A DNA stretch of 64,000 nt. Source: Balneola sp. (GTDB lineage: Bacteria; Bacteroidota; Rhodothermia; Balneolales; Balneolaceae). The translations under genes were made by a program, and so were the position numbers. The stretch's first letter is position 1, and each line of letters opens with the position of its first letter. The stretch is taken from assembly GCA_002696035.1 (NCBI GenBank), contig NZQV01000010.1, forward strand, positions 124,001 through 188,000, given 5' to 3'. The notes under the pieces are model-generated. The model had not been told where the DNA came from and did no database searches. It was given only the letters and a program-made list of their open reading frames with translations. Positions 8,742 to 16,318 of the stretch are shown here, one piece after another.

Positions 8742-9398
8742 TTGAAACCCTGGAAATACGTTGTTGCCGTCGGAATGACGATCGTGATCGCTGCCGGCTT
8801 TTTGATCCACATCCCATTTATCCCCATTCTTGAACAAACGGCGCGAAATATCTTTTTCCACGTCCCCATGTGGATGGCTATGTTTGCGCTGTTCATCATC
8901 AGTTTTTGGTATAGCATCAGGTATCTGAATGAGCCGAAACCGGAGTTTGATATCAAAGCATCTTCGGCGGCAAGTGTGGGCGTGGCTTTTGGAATTTGCG
9001 GATTACTGACCGGCTCGCTTTGGGCGCGATTCACCTGGGGTTCCTGGTGGACCTTCGCCGAACCCAAAATGAATTTGGCAGCCTTGGCTATGATGATCTA
9101 CGTAGCCTATTTTGTTCTCCGGTCTGCCTTTGATGATCAGGAGAAACGCGCAAAACTGTCGGCCGTTTACAATATTTTTGCAACCACCACCATTCCGTTT
9201 TTGCTGTATGTGGTTCCGCGTCAATTAACAAGCCTGCACCCCGGTGCGGATGGAAATCCTGCTTTTAGCGAGATCACAGCCGATGAATTACGTTATATTC
9301 TATACCCGGCCTTTATAGGTTTTATCGCACTTGGCATCTGGATCTATGATGTGGTACATCGTTACAAAAAGGTTCAATTCGACGTAGAGAATTCGTAA
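8742..9398 (+). CDS. ccmC: Cytochrome c maturation protein CcmC (heme handling)
   Basis: CcmC loads heme onto CcmE at the outer face of the inner membrane. The 218-residue protein has about six membrane helices. The two axial histidines of the family are visible as His40 (FFHVPMWM) and His166 (LHPGADG). The tryptophan-rich loop reads FTWGSWWTFAEPK (residues 98-110) where the classical motif is WGTWWVWD, so the last Trp-Asp pair is replaced by Phe-Ala. The start is uncertain: TTG at 8742 is the only usable start that keeps the whole first helix; the next ATG (8774) would cut into it. It is the first gene of ccmCDEF. Confidence 0.85.
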   Translation: MKPWKYVVAVGMTIVIAAGFLIHIPFIPILEQTARNIFFHVPMWMAMFALFIISFWYSIRYLNEPKPEFDIKASSAASVGVAFGICGLLTGSLWARFTWGSWWTFAEPKMNLAALAMMIYVAYFVLRSAFDDQEKRAKLSAVYNIFATTTIPFLLYVVPRQLTSLHPGADGNPAFSEITADELRYILYPAFIGFIALGIWIYDVVHRYKKVQFDVENS

Positions 9399-9428
9399 AT
9401 TTTCATCCACAAAAAAATTCAGATTTAA

Positions 9429-9674
9429 ATGCAAGAAGATTCACTCGCCGCCGTTGATACGCTGACTCAAGCCTATTCCGATGAATGGGCCGGAGCAAAC
9501 GGAGCAGAAGAGGCGGGAGCATTCATACAATTTATGTCCTCAAACGAACTTATTTACGTAGTGTTGGGAGTAAGCCTGATCATATGGCTGGTACTCCTGT
9601 TCTTCCTTTTCCGCGTTGACCGAAAAGTGAGTAAACTCGAAGATCAAATTCAATCCAAACAAGAAGAAGCATGA
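9429..9674 (+). CDS. ccmD: CcmD-like small membrane protein
   Basis: An 81-residue protein with one membrane helix (about residues 38-60, LIYVVLGVSLIIWLVLLFFLF). A charged cytoplasmic tail with a short coiled-coil look follows (VDRKVSKLEDQIQSKQEEA). CcmD helps release holo-CcmE from the CcmABC complex. Its place between ccmC and ccmE and its single helix followed by basic residues are the evidence; sequence conservation in CcmD is low. It is longer than E. coli CcmD, with an extra acidic N-terminal region. Its end overlaps the ccmE start by four bases (ATGA). Confidence 0.65.
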   Translation: MQEDSLAAVDTLTQAYSDEWAGANGAEEAGAFIQFMSSNELIYVVLGVSLIIWLVLLFFLFRVDRKVSKLEDQIQSKQEEA

Positions 9675-10075
9675 AGCCAAAGTTAATCATTGGAATTGTA
9701 GCCATCGTGGGATTTACCTCGCTGCTGATGTACAATTTCGGCGAAAGTATCAGTACCTATACCACATTTGAGCAGGCCGGTGAGCGAGCAAACGCGCATA
9801 TTCCCGGAATCTGGGATGAAGAGAAAGGTGCCGAATTCTCCCTCGAAACCAAACGCTTTACCTTTCACATGATCGATGAGGCGGGCGAATCCCGTAAAGT
9901 GGTGTATCCCAAACCAAAACCCAATAATTTTGAGGATGCCGATCAACTGGTGGTTATTGGAGAAATGCGGGGCGATACCTTCTACGCCAGCGAAATGCTG
10001 ATGAAATGTCCTTCCAAATACAACGATACGGACCCCGGCCAATTTACGGAAGCTTCAGTATCTCAGAACTTATAA
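9671..10075 (+). CDS. ccmE: Cytochrome c heme chaperone CcmE, cysteine (CxxxY) type
   Basis: CcmE binds heme covalently and hands it to CcmF for attachment to apocytochrome c. The 134-residue protein has an N-terminal anchor helix (about residues 3-23) and an OB-fold periplasmic domain ending GEMRGDTFYASEMLMKCPSKY. In E. coli the heme-binding site is a histidine in HxxxY; here the aligned motif is C113-P-S-K-Y117. Cysteine-type CcmE proteins are known from archaea and some bacteria such as Desulfovibrio, so this is a recognised variant and not a defect. A start overlap with ccmD supports co-translation. The short C-terminus after the motif (17 residues) is normal for the variant. Confidence 0.88.
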   Translation: MKPKLIIGIVAIVGFTSLLMYNFGESISTYTTFEQAGERANAHIPGIWDEEKGAEFSLETKRFTFHMIDEAGESRKVVYPKPKPNNFEDADQLVVIGEMRGDTFYASEMLMKCPSKYNDTDPGQFTEASVSQNL

Positions 10076-10092
10076 GAACATCCTTTTGAGCT

Positions 10093-10112
10093 ATTCCTGT
10101 GAAAGCAGGAAT
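10093..10112. repeat. REP-like hairpin between ccmE and ccmF
   Basis: ATTCCTG-TGAAAG-CAGGAAT, a perfect 7-bp stem in the 134-base gap between ccmE and ccmF. It resembles the other ATTCC...GGAAT palindromes at 7982 and 59616. It has no T-run, so termination is not expected. Confidence 0.4.
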
Positions 10113-10209
10113 CCAATTCTATCTATGGTTTTTGAATTTTGAAATTGCTGAGGAATACTCAATTTCATTCAACTACTCTCTCACTGAACACTTTTTGACC
10201 CGATAATTT

Positions 10210-12705
10210 ATGTTAGGCATTCTCGGTAAAATCCTGATCTCGGCTTCATTTGCAACATCATTGCTTGCCCTGGTCTTCTACTTCATTTCCGCCAATCGCG
10301 ATCAGGAGAAAACACTCCGCATTGGAAACTGGCTGTTTGCGGCTAAAACTACCTTTCTTGTTGTTGCATCCGGAATCCTGATCTATCTCATTTTTCAGCA
10401 TCAGTTCCAGTATTACTATGTGTTCAACTACACCAGTCTGGATCTGACACCCCGATACCTGTTCTCTGCATTCTACGGCGGACAGGAGGGAAGCTTCATG
10501 CTCTGGATCTTATTCTCTGCATTCCTTGGTTTTGGGTTGATGAAATGGACGCGTCCTCCGTATAAGGCCCCGGTACTTTTCTTTTTGACGATGACCCAGG
10601 TATTTCTGCTTTCCATGCTTTTAGGCTGGGATATTTTTGGGCTGAAATTAGGCGCTTCTCCTTTCCGAACCATAGCCGAGGAAATGCCCAACGCACCTTT
10701 CCTGCAAACCAATCCCGATTTTGTTCCGAATGATGGAAGCGGGTTGAATGACCTGCTCAAAAGTCCCTGGATGATGATCCACCCACCGGTCCTATTCATC
10801 GGTTTTGCCATGATGACTATCCCGTATTGTTTTGCCATGGCGGCACTTTGGAAACAAAAATATAACGAGTGGATCAGTCCTGCTTTGCCGTGGACCTTAA
10901 GTGCAAACGTGGCGCTCCTTACCGCGATTTTCCTTGGAGGGTATTGGGCGTATGTCACGCTTTCCTTTGGTGGATATTGGGCCTGGGATCCGGTTGAAAA
11001 TGCATCTCTTGTTCCCTGGCTGATCGGTACGGCGGGCATTCATACTATGATCATTCAGCGCAAAAGTTCGGTGGCGCAGAAGTCATCCATATTGTTTGCG
11101 ATACTCGCTTACGTGTTTGTTGTGTACGAAACCTTCCTGACGCGCTCGGGAATCTTGGGCAGTTCATCTGTACACAGTTTTGTGGACCTGGGATTATATA
11201 ATCAGCTTTTGGCATTTATGCTGGTTGTGACTCTTGTTGGTTTGGGACTCTTTTTTTGGAGATACAAAGAACTTCCTTCACCCGAAAAGGAAGCGAGTAT
11301 TTTAAGCCGCGAATTCATGACGGTATCCGGAGCGATGTTATTGCTCATTCTGGGACTGGTGATCATTTTAGGAACAAGTTCTCCCATCCTGGGGCAGTTA
11401 TTTGTAGACAAGCCAACGCCTCCGGAGATCAGTTTTTATAACGACTGGAGCATGCCTATTGCAATGATCATGGCGATATTTACCGTCCTTGGTCAATATC
11501 TGTTCTGGAAGAAATATGATGCAGAATCACTAGCATCGGAGCTCATCAACCCGCTGTTGGTTACAAGTACCGTCACTATTCTTGCCATTATTTGGGGTGA
11601 TGTCCGAAACTTATACTACATGGTGTATCTGTTCTGTGGATTTTTCGCAATTGTTGGTAACGGCTGGATCTTAATTCGCCTTATAAGACAAAAGCCCAAA
11701 TTGATCGGTGGTGCTTTGACGCACGTTGGTTTCGGGATGTTACTTGTTGGAATTTTAGCTTCATCGGCATACAATAGTCCGCTGGTGGATCAACAAACTG
11801 CGCAGTACAACGAGGCTGTGAAACAGGGAGAAGTGACCGACGAGCAGGGATTCAAAGTCACACAGCTCGAGGAAATGTTGATGCTCAACCTGAATGAAAC
11901 CATTCTCGTTGATGGCAGATACATGGTAACCTATGAAGGCTATGAGCTCGACAATACCGTCCGTCGTGGTCAGCAAACCTACAAGATCAAATTTGAGCCC
12001 GTGGATGGCGGCAAGCCGTTTTATATGAGGCCGGAAGTTTATCCGATGCTGACTTCCTCAACAGCAGAAAACATTCAATGGTCGGTAGATCCGGATGTGC
12101 GAACCGGACTTCTGAGTGATATCTATTTATATGTGGGCGGAAGTTCGTATGTGCAGGAACAGAATGACAGAGCCGCGGAGATGAATTCCACGATGCAGAA
12201 TGTGGCAGATCAGGATACAACGGCAGAAAAGGAAAGCGTGCAGTCATTTAATTTCACTCCTGGAGAAAGCAAGGATGTGGGTAATTATACGATTCGATTT
12301 GTGAATTACATGCGTACTGACAGCACTGAATTACCGCCAAATACCTCCATAGGCGTTCGGGCTGAAGTGGAGCTCATTCACCCCGCAAGTGATCGTATTG
12401 TGACTTTAAATCCATTGTTTGCAGTCTACTCCGAAAATGGACAGAGTTACATTTTTTCACCCCCATCTTTTGCACGGGAATTTGGTCTGGAATTCCAGTT
12501 CACTCAGATCAATCCACAGGAAAATAGCATAGAACTGACCGTGACAGGACTCGAAGAAGAATATGAACCGGAGTGGGTTTTGATCGTGGCCGATGAAAAA
12601 CCATTTATATCGGTAGTTTGGGCCGGTACCTTTATGCTCATGATTGGATTTAGCATCTCAATTTTCCGACATTGGGGCAGAGAACGCAAAAAGAACTCCG
12701 AATAA
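10210..12705 (+). CDS. ccmF: Cytochrome c heme lyase subunit CcmF
   Basis: CcmF takes heme from CcmE and ligates it to the CXXCH cysteines of apocytochrome c. The 831-residue multi-pass protein has the WWD domain GGYWAWDPVENASLVPW (residues 254-270) and conserved histidines in MMIHPPVLFIG (His191) and GIHT (His278). It is longer than E. coli CcmF (about 650). The extra length lies mainly in a large soluble section after the WWD core (roughly residues 515-810), before a last helix and a basic tail. Long CcmF forms are usual in Bacteroidota relatives. CcmH and CcmG partners are not found next to it. Confidence 0.92.
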   Translation: MLGILGKILISASFATSLLALVFYFISANRDQEKTLRIGNWLFAAKTTFLVVASGILIYLIFQHQFQYYYVFNYTSLDLTPRYLFSAFYGGQEGSFMLWILFSAFLGFGLMKWTRPPYKAPVLFFLTMTQVFLLSMLLGWDIFGLKLGASPFRTIAEEMPNAPFLQTNPDFVPNDGSGLNDLLKSPWMMIHPPVLFIGFAMMTIPYCFAMAALWKQKYNEWISPALPWTLSANVALLTAIFLGGYWAYVTLSFGGYWAWDPVENASLVPWLIGTAGIHTMIIQRKSSVAQKSSILFAILAYVFVVYETFLTRSGILGSSSVHSFVDLGLYNQLLAFMLVVTLVGLGLFFWRYKELPSPEKEASILSREFMTVSGAMLLLILGLVIILGTSSPILGQLFVDKPTPPEISFYNDWSMPIAMIMAIFTVLGQYLFWKKYDAESLASELINPLLVTSTVTILAIIWGDVRNLYYMVYLFCGFFAIVGNGWILIRLIRQKPKLIGGALTHVGFGMLLVGILASSAYNSPLVDQQTAQYNEAVKQGEVTDEQGFKVTQLEEMLMLNLNETILVDGRYMVTYEGYELDNTVRRGQQTYKIKFEPVDGGKPFYMRPEVYPMLTSSTAENIQWSVDPDVRTGLLSDIYLYVGGSSYVQEQNDRAAEMNSTMQNVADQDTTAEKESVQSFNFTPGESKDVGNYTIRFVNYMRTDSTELPPNTSIGVRAEVELIHPASDRIVTLNPLFAVYSENGQSYIFSPPSFAREFGLEFQFTQINPQENSIELTVTGLEEEYEPEWVLIVADEKPFISVVWAGTFMLMIGFSISIFRHWGRERKKNSE

Positions 12706-12707
12706 AG

Positions 12708-12821
12708 AACATCGAACATCCAACGCTTAACTTTCCTGGAACAACATGATTAAAGCGACCAATAAATTAATTAAGGAAATACATTCAACCTTCGGTGTTG
12801 AATGTTCGATGTTTGATGTTC
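12708..12821. repeat. Inverted repeat of the gaacatcgaacat type at a gene start
   Basis: GAACATCGAACATCCAAC at 12708-12725 is related, in inverse orientation, to 12797-12821. A perfect 9-bp hairpin ACATTCAAC / GTTGAATGT (12781-12789 / 12797-12805) lies within it. A related unit (GAACATTGAACATTCAAT) follows the DUF3467 gene near 49245. The repeat runs into the 5' end of the next gene and creates a spurious upstream start codon. Confidence 0.45.
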
Positions 12822-13462
12822 AAAAGCTGCTGGCTTTAACAATTATTTGTTTATTTCCTTTTATCACTGTTGCTCAAACGCAAGATAATCTGCCTTCTCC
12901 GCGCGGAGCTTTTCTTCGTTCGCTGGTGATGCCGGGCTGGGGACATTATTATGCAGATAACACCGACTGGAACCGAGGTAAATATCACCTGGCAGGAGAG
13001 GCCGTGTTGGTGCTTTCTTATTTTGGATTGGATGCCCGGGCGAATACGCTTGAAAATGATTTTTACACCTTAGCTCAAAGCAAAGCCGGTACGGATCTTT
13101 CCAACAAGTCCCGCGACTATCTGATCGCCATTGGCAACTATGACAATCTGGAGGAATACAATCAAGCCCAGCTCCGTACGCGAAACTGGAATCGATTGTA
13201 TGATGATACCCCGGAATTCAGATGGAGCTGGGAAAGTGCTGACCTTCGGAATCAATACCGGGATGCAAGGGAGCAGGTAGATGGAAACCGAAGTCAGTTG
13301 CCCACACTACTTTCCCTCATGGTTGTAAACCGATTGGTGAGCGGAATCAGTGCTTTTGTGAAAGCCCGGGATATGGGCGAGAACCTTCCTGAAGCCAGCT
13401 TTTCTTACGTCAACCAATTCGGCCAGCGCGGAGTTACTGCTAATCTACGATTCGATTTTTGA
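12809..13462 (+). CDS. DUF5683-like envelope protein, function unknown
   Basis: I do not recognise a function. From the ATG at 12809 the protein is 217 residues with a signal peptide ending FITVAQ. The early segment PRGAFLRSLVMPGWGHYYADNTDWNRGKY, read in parts, resembles the start of DUF5683-type proteins (R-S-x-x-x-P-G-W-G). A second hydrophobic stretch follows (EAVLVLSYFGLDA), then a soluble part rich in Asn, Arg and Tyr. An upstream ATG at 12746 is in frame, but its 21 extra codons are repeat DNA and would bury the signal peptide, so I prefer 12809. It follows ccmF by about 100 bases but has no evident link to cytochrome maturation. Confidence 0.6.
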   Translation: MFDVQKLLALTIICLFPFITVAQTQDNLPSPRGAFLRSLVMPGWGHYYADNTDWNRGKYHLAGEAVLVLSYFGLDARANTLENDFYTLAQSKAGTDLSNKSRDYLIAIGNYDNLEEYNQAQLRTRNWNRLYDDTPEFRWSWESADLRNQYRDAREQVDGNRSQLPTLLSLMVVNRLVSGISAFVKARDMGENLPEASFSYVNQFGQRGVTANLRFDF

Positions 13463-13505
13463 TTTATAGATCTCAGTTTTGTGAATCACCCCTAGCGCAA
13501 GCGTC

Positions 13506-13647
13506 TCCCGAGCATTCGGGATGCGGTGAGGGATTTAGAGCAATTAGCCTAAGCAGGGAAAGGTCCAAGCGGACGCTTGAACCAGTTCTTGTGTTGTACT
13601 CGTTACGAACCACTGGTTCGTAATGCCTGCCGGGACCTCCCGGTCCC
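13506..13647. repeat. Four palindromes in the gap 13463-13696
   Basis: In order: TCCCGA-GCAT-TCGGGA (13506-13521); a second copy of the AAGCG/CGCTT unit seen at 5446-5477 (13559-13590); a perfect 10-bp palindrome TTACGAACCA-C-TGGTTCGTAA (13603-13623); and GGGAC-CTCCCG-GTCCC (13632-13647). This is non-coding dispersed-repeat DNA. Confidence 0.55.
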
Positions 13648-13696
13648 AGTGAATAGTCAACCTATGTAATTAATTACCAACGAAAAGGAACTCACC

Positions 13697-14086
13697 ATGA
13701 AACGAACCCCACTCATCCTATTGCTGCTGCTTGCCACGGCTGTGCTGCTTTCCAACTGCACTCAGTCTGGCCCCTGCGAAGGCTCGCTGATCTTAGAAAA
13801 CCCCATCCCCGATACTACCGTGGCTGTGGGGGATACCTTGTTTATTGATCTCACCAATCCGCCGGTGTTTGTGAGTTCGGAAGGGAGGATTTCGTATCAT
13901 TTTAATGGAATACAAGGAGCTACTAATATCAGACTTAACTTGGTTGATAATCCTAACGATGATGATAAAAATACTCTCTTTCTGATATATGGTTTGAATC
14001 AGGGCGAATCGATACTCGAGTTAAAAGCATCTTCTAGTTGCTTAGAAAATAGTCAATTATTAAAAATAACTATCACAGAATCATGA
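13697..14086 (+). CDS. Small predicted lipoprotein, function unknown
   Basis: A 129-residue protein with a classic lipobox, LLATAVLLSNC, so Cys21 should be lipidated after cleavage by signal peptidase II. The mature part (PCEGSLILENPIPDTTVAVGDTLFI, read in parts) has alternating beta-strand character like a single Ig- or cadherin-like domain, with two cysteines (in PCEG and SSCLE) that could pair. No family is recognised. Its TGA overlaps an ATG (ATGA, 14083-14086) that opens the next, apparently broken, reading frame, so the two may once have been co-translated. Confidence 0.65.
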   Translation: MKRTPLILLLLLATAVLLSNCTQSGPCEGSLILENPIPDTTVAVGDTLFIDLTNPPVFVSSEGRISYHFNGIQGATNIRLNLVDNPNDDDKNTLFLIYGLNQGESILELKASSSCLENSQLLKITITES

Positions 14087-14263
14087 GAAATAAAATCGGA
14101 GTACTACTAATAATTACGTTTGTCCTCGTTCCGTAGCTCCGCACAGGAATGCCTGATGGAGGCTCTGCCTCAAACTACAATCACTACGAAGACACAAAGC
14201 CTCCACCAAAATATCTGTAAAAACCCATCTCACTGGCTTGAAAAACGCTTCCAAAACCCCTAA
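14083..14263 (+). pseudogene. Possible frameshifted small secreted-protein gene
   Basis: An ATG coupled to the preceding lipoprotein gene starts a signal-peptide-like run MRNKIGVLLIITFVLV and then meets TAG at 14134. In the shifted frame, from about 14126, the sequence continues SFRSSAQECLMEALPQ and so on to TAA at 14261. That shift would complete a signal peptide with a plausible SSAQ cleavage site and a product of about 59 residues. One extra base near 14123-14130 would explain the break. The alternative is chance, since both pieces are short. Confidence 0.35.
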
Positions 14264-14299
14264 TCTGCTGAAAATTCAAACCGTAAAGAAATCATAAAA

Positions 14300-15154
14300 A
14301 TGGACGCAAAAAAAGTAGCTGTAATTGGCGGCGGAACGATGGGAAATGGCATTGCTCACGTTTTTGCCATGAGTGGAATTCCCGTTAACCTGATCGAAAC
14401 CAAACAAGAATTTGCTGATCGCGCGCTTTCAACCATCGAAAAAAATCTGGATCGGATGGTGAAAAAGGAAAAGATCGATGAAGCAAAAAGGTCAGAAACG
14501 CTCGACAGCATTTCCATTTTTCTGGATGTGAAAGAAGGAGTGAAGGATGTGGATCTGGTGGTAGAAGCAGTCCCTGAAAATTTTGAGATCAAGAAATCGG
14601 TTTGGAGTCAGGTGGATGAAGCCGCTCCCGACCATGCTATTTTAGGGTCAAACACCTCATCCATCTCAATCACCAAATTAGCTGCCCTTACCGATCGCCC
14701 AGAGAAATTCATTGGAATGCACTTCTTCAACCCGGTGCCGGTCATGAAATTGGTGGAAATTGTACGCGGACTCGAAACCAATGACGAAACCTACGATGTA
14801 GTTGAGGAAACCGCTAAGAAGCTCAATAAAGCACCGGTTCCCGTAAACGACGCTCCCGGTTTTGTAAGCAACCGCGTGCTCATGCCGATGATCAACGAAG
14901 CGATCTTTTGTGTGGGTGAAGGCGTGGCCACGCCCGAGAATGTGGACGAAGTGATGAAGCTTGGAATGGCGCATCCTATGGGACCGCTACGACTTGCTGA
15001 TTTCATTGGACTGGATGTATGCCTCGATATCCTGAACGTGCTATACGATGGTTTCAAAGATCCCAAATACCGTCCGGCACCGCTGTTGGTTAAAATGGTA
15101 GATGCTGGAAAACTCGGAAATAAAACCGGGGAAGGATTTTACAAATACGACTAA
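14300..15154 (+). CDS. hbd: 3-hydroxybutyryl-CoA dehydrogenase
   Basis: Oxidises 3-hydroxyacyl-CoA (short chain) to the 3-ketoacyl-CoA with NAD, or the reverse. The 284-residue length is that of the stand-alone enzyme and not of FadB-type fusions. The N-terminal NAD motif is VIGGGTMGNGIAH. The catalytic segment GMHFFNPVPVMKLVEI and the dimer-domain stretch NDAPGFVSNRVLMP with HPMGPLRLADFIGLD are all typical. It stands alone between the lipoprotein genes and a repeat island, so the pathway (butyrate, PHB or beta-oxidation) is not shown by context. Confidence 0.9.
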   Translation: MDAKKVAVIGGGTMGNGIAHVFAMSGIPVNLIETKQEFADRALSTIEKNLDRMVKKEKIDEAKRSETLDSISIFLDVKEGVKDVDLVVEAVPENFEIKKSVWSQVDEAAPDHAILGSNTSSISITKLAALTDRPEKFIGMHFFNPVPVMKLVEIVRGLETNDETYDVVEETAKKLNKAPVPVNDAPGFVSNRVLMPMINEAIFCVGEGVATPENVDEVMKLGMAHPMGPLRLADFIGLDVCLDILNVLYDGFKDPKYRPAPLLVKMVDAGKLGNKTGEGFYKYD

Positions 15155-15161
15155 GCTTAAG

Positions 15162-15201
15162 CCCCTCGGTCTGACGGCTCAAAGTCCGTCTGACCGAGGG
15201 G
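15162..15201. repeat. 16-bp hairpin after hbd
   Basis: CCCCTCGGTCTGACGG (15162-15177) pairs with CCGTCTGACCGAGGGG (15186-15201) with one mismatch and an 8-base loop. It lies 8 bases after the hbd stop but has no T-run. The right arm plus its 3' flank recurs at 15599-15625, which marks it as a repeat more than a terminator. Confidence 0.55.
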
Positions 15202-15212
15202 TGAATTCGAGC
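15186..15212. repeat. 27-bp exact direct repeat, left copy
   Basis: The 27 bases beginning CCGTCTGACCGAGGGG and ending ATTCGAGC are identical to 15599-15625. The two copies lie 413 bases apart and bracket the MITE-like element between them. Confidence 0.7.
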
Positions 15213-15277
15213 AACTAAGCCTTAGCCATCGATCAGACCCGTGATCGGTCAGATAGGATTGCTTGCCATGACATACA

Positions 15278-15548
15278 GGACCCTATCCCTGGCCCTTCCC
15301 TAACGCACTTTTTTATGTTGTCCGTGATGAAATTAACACTCTCCTCTTTTCAAGTAATCATTCTTGATTATAACAGTATGCGCCAAGGGAAAAGGGGACG
15401 CCGTAGTAGGAATTTTGGCAGATAGTATAATTTAGCCGATACAATCATCCATTTTGGCTTAGTGGCAAAAATCAACGCCCAATAATTTGACCAAGTTGTC
15501 TCCTTCCTTGGCGCCCTTGGGCGTTAGGGAAGGAACAAGGATGGGTCC
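15278..15548. mobile_element. MITE-like element with imperfect terminal inverted repeats
   Basis: The left end 15278-15306 and the reverse complement of 15521-15548 align over 28-29 bases: both begin GGACCC, and both close with an identical 13-base CCTTCCCTAACGC. A second, inner inverted pair is GCGCCAAGG at 15380-15388 and CCTTGGCGC at 15506-15514. No coding capacity is visible. The structure fits a non-autonomous transposable element or a large structured repeat; no transposase for it is in the window. Confidence 0.4.
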
Positions 15549-15598
15549 GCTGAACTATGCTTGGAATTTATAAATAACTCTTAAGTATGATGGATAAT

Positions 15599-15625
15599 CC
15601 GTCTGACCGAGGGGTGAATTCGAGC
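15599..15625. repeat. 27-bp exact direct repeat, right copy
   Basis: Identical to 15186-15212. It ends 10 bases before the stop codon of the minus-strand gene that follows. With the left copy it frames the 480-base gene-free gap 15155-15635, which holds nothing coding that I can see. Confidence 0.7.
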
Positions 15626-15635
15626 GCCACTACGT

Positions 15636-16289
15636 TTAAGCCGCTACGGATTCTTCTAAGATCTCATCAGATAGATAAATGACTTTATTGGCTTTCAACA
15701 AAAGGTCGTGTAGTTTTCGGCTGACTAAATGTTTTACTTCATTCAGGCTTTTTGGGGAAGTAAGTTCGTATTGGAAGTAGGAGATCAGGTTGATAGCGGA
15801 GAGATACCGACCGTTTTCATCCCCGTCAATTTCAATGTGCCAGCGCGTGATGATGTCATCGTCTTTCAGCAGCTCATTTACTTTATTACTGATCGATTCC
15901 ATCCAGCAGCTGGCTTTCTCGACACGATAATTCCCGGTTTCACCTGGGACCTCGGGCTGACAAAGATCGATGTCAAACAGCCAGCTCATCTCAACATCAA
16001 TGGTAGGTTTTACAGCTGATTTGGTGAGGGTATCGATTTTCAGGAAGGGGTGGCTGTCCATGCCTTCCAGTTCTTTGGCCATGGTGGTTTCGCGAAAACT
16101 GTCCCAGTCAAAGTTAATGGAGAGCGAATGCATGAAGTTGGAAACATCGTCCAGATTAATTATTAATTCCAAACCTGTTGCATGAATCTTGTTATCTTCC
16201 CACGTCTTGAATTTATTAGTATCAATACCTCTCTTTCCTAATTGTGATTCTACGGTATTAACGATAGACGTGAAGATTGGATAATGCAT
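15636..16289 (-). CDS. Unrecognised 217-residue cytoplasmic protein
   Basis: I do not recognise this protein. It has no signal peptide or membrane helix, is rich in Asp/Glu/Trp, and reads as a mixed alpha/beta soluble protein (LELIINLDDVSNFMHSL, WHIEIDGDENGRYLSAI). The ATG at 16289 is preceded by AGGGGAA at a suitable distance; a TTG at 16319 would add ten residues and collide with the start of the divergent rqcH gene. The gap between the two starts is only about 29 bases. Codon use looks native. The downstream side is a repeat island. Confidence 0.6.
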   Translation of the reverse strand: MHYPIFTSIVNTVESQLGKRGIDTNKFKTWEDNKIHATGLELIINLDDVSNFMHSLSINFDWDSFRETTMAKELEGMDSHPFLKIDTLTKSAVKPTIDVEMSWLFDIDLCQPEVPGETGNYRVEKASCWMESISNKVNELLKDDDIITRWHIEIDGDENGRYLSAINLISYFQYELTSPKSLNEVKHLVSRKLHDLLLKANKVIYLSDEILEESVAA

Positions 16290-16318
16290 GAAATCTCTAA
16301 ATTCCCCTCTGTTTTTCA

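Noticed and set aside
10473-11039. 188-codon minus-strand frame opposite ccmF
   Set aside because: It is a shadow of the conserved CcmF WWD region; antisense frames of this size are expected over GC-balanced membrane genes.
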